This document shows, piece after piece, positions 63,215 through 64,000 of a DNA stretch of 64,000 nt (position 1 is its first letter; each line of letters starts with the position of its first letter). The stretch is taken from assembly GCF_034044635.1 (NCBI RefSeq), contig NZ_JAXCLX010000004.1:310001-374000 (forward strand), written 5' to 3'. A program made the translations under genes and the position numbers. The notes beneath the pieces were generated by a model. It searched no databases. It was not told the DNA's origin and saw only the letters and a list, made by a program, of their open reading frames with translations. This stretch comes from Dongia rigui. Its GTDB lineage: Bacteria > Pseudomonadota > Alphaproteobacteria > Dongiales > Dongiaceae.

Positions 63215-64000
63215 ATGGCCGACCGTCAGACTTCACCGCAGAATTCACCGCTCCGGGGCCGCGTCATCGGTGGCGGCACGCCGCTGATGAAGAAGTGGAA
63301 CCTCGCCTCCGAATCCGGCGCCCTCAAAGACGTGCTGCTCGGGCCGGCCGAGGGCTTCCGCTGGATGGGGCTGGAGAACGCGGCCTGGTCGTCGCTCGTC
63401 CGCGATACGATGCGCAAGGGCTACAAGTTCGACAAGCAGCTCGCCATGCGCCAGCACCGCGAGATGGTCAACGCCTATGAGGATGCCGGGGTCAATTGCC
63501 ATTTCCTGCCCCTCGACGAGCATAACCCCTACCAGGTCTATGCCCGCGACTCCTCCTTCATGACACCCTATGGCGCGGTCATCTGCCAGATGGCCAATCC
63601 GCGCCGCCGCGGCGAATACGCCTCCTGCCTGCGCTTCTACCTCGAAAACGATATCCCGGTTTACGACATGGTGAGCTCGGGCAATTTCGAAGGCGGCGAC
63701 TTCAACATCATCGCCGACAAGACCGCACTCATCGGCTACACCGATCATCGTTCGGAAGAGATTTCGGCGCGCCAGATTTCGGAATGGATGCGCGATGAAG
63801 GCTGGGAAATCAAATTTGCGCCGATCGACCAGTTCTATGTCCATATCGATCTGATGGTCTGCATGCTGAACGAGCATGTGGCCGCGGTCTGCCTCGAAAC
63901 GACCGAGGACGATATCATCGACTTCCTGAAACAGAAGAAGATCGAGATCATCCCCGCGACCTTCAAAGAAACCATGGCCCTGGGCTGCAATGTCGTGGCG
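63215..64000 (+). CDS. Amidinotransferase / arginine deiminase-family protein, partial
   Basis: The first 262 codons of a protein that continues past the right edge. ARDSSFMTPYGA, SSGNFEGGDFN and YVHIDLMVCML hold the substrate-binding and catalytic Asp/His of the pentein (guanidino-modifying) fold. The catalytic cysteine would lie beyond the window, since the sequence stops at ALGCNVVA. L-arginine amidinotransferase, arginine dihydrolase/deiminase and related activities cannot be told apart here. It fits the guanidino theme of the preceding 16 kb. The ATG at 63215 follows ATGGGGAAC, a poor ribosome-binding site. Confidence 0.82.
   Translation, partial: MADRQTSPQNSPLRGRVIGGGTPLMKKWNLASESGALKDVLLGPAEGFRWMGLENAAWSSLVRDTMRKGYKFDKQLAMRQHREMVNAYEDAGVNCHFLPLDEHNPYQVYARDSSFMTPYGAVICQMANPRRRGEYASCLRFYLENDIPVYDMVSSGNFEGGDFNIIADKTALIGYTDHRSEEISARQISEWMRDEGWEIKFAPIDQFYVHIDLMVCMLNEHVAAVCLETTEDDIIDFLKQKKIEIIPATFKETMALGCNVVA

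Noticed and set aside
1-64000. tRNA, rRNA, CRISPR, prophage or transposase genes
   Set aside because: Read for cloverleaf ends, spaced direct repeats and recombinase motifs; nothing convincing was seen.

Overview
The window looks like a chromosomal segment of a GC-rich alphaproteobacterium, most likely a Rhodospirillales-type organism. This is inferred from a divK-pleD pair, an EipB/DUF1849 protein, a DUF992 protein, an alphaproteobacterial-style serC leader and Caulobacter-like sphingolipid genes. I see no rRNA, tRNA, insertion sequence, phage or CRISPR array. Coding density is high and the only gene-free stretch above 300 bases (38710-39126) is filled by two RNA regulatory elements.

1-17.7 kb: after a partial unknown protein (1-1848, minus) comes an apparently complete locus for an anionic sphingolipid. 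A fatty acyl-AMP ligase, a ceramide-reductase-type SDR, an acyl carrier protein and serine palmitoyltransferase (2060-6450) make and reduce the long-chain base. A GNAT-type bacterial ceramide synthase (15750-16886) adds the second acyl chain. A lipid (ceramide) kinase, a Tam41-like nucleotidyltransferase, a sugar-nucleotide-type nucleotidyltransferase and two CDP-alcohol phosphotransferases are candidates for building a phosphate or glycerate headgroup. A hydroxylase and a metallophosphatase may tailor the lipid. An LptF/LptG-like permease pair sits inside the same operon without lptD nearby, which suggests dedicated lipid export.

17.8-29 kb: an omega-amino acid:pyruvate aminotransferase leads directly into a cytoplasmic molybdoenzyme operon of SoeABC (sulfite dehydrogenase) type. 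Next come pleD-divK (cyclic di-GMP and cell-cycle signalling), DNA polymerase IV, EipB and a 2-hydroxyacid dehydrogenase.

29-45.5 kb: a polyphosphate module (ppk-ppx, SixA-like phosphatase, CYTH-CHAD protein), two cytochromes c, LysR/WrbA, a cobalamin riboswitch controlling one small unknown protein, serC-serA behind a structured leader, a lipoprotein, a degenerate RmlD-like SDR and a lactonase-like hydrolase with an AraC regulator.

45.6-64 kb: formate-THF ligase, then a region with a guanidino/polyamine theme. It holds a DDAH-like hydrolase, a DMSP-lyase-like cupin at the end of a spermidine/putrescine-type ABC operon, a TetR regulator with an MBL hydrolase, an AruH-like arginine transaminase divergent from a guanidinobutyrase, and a partial amidinotransferase at the right edge. 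Two chemoreceptors, a GcvA-like LysR regulator and a DUF992 protein lie in between.
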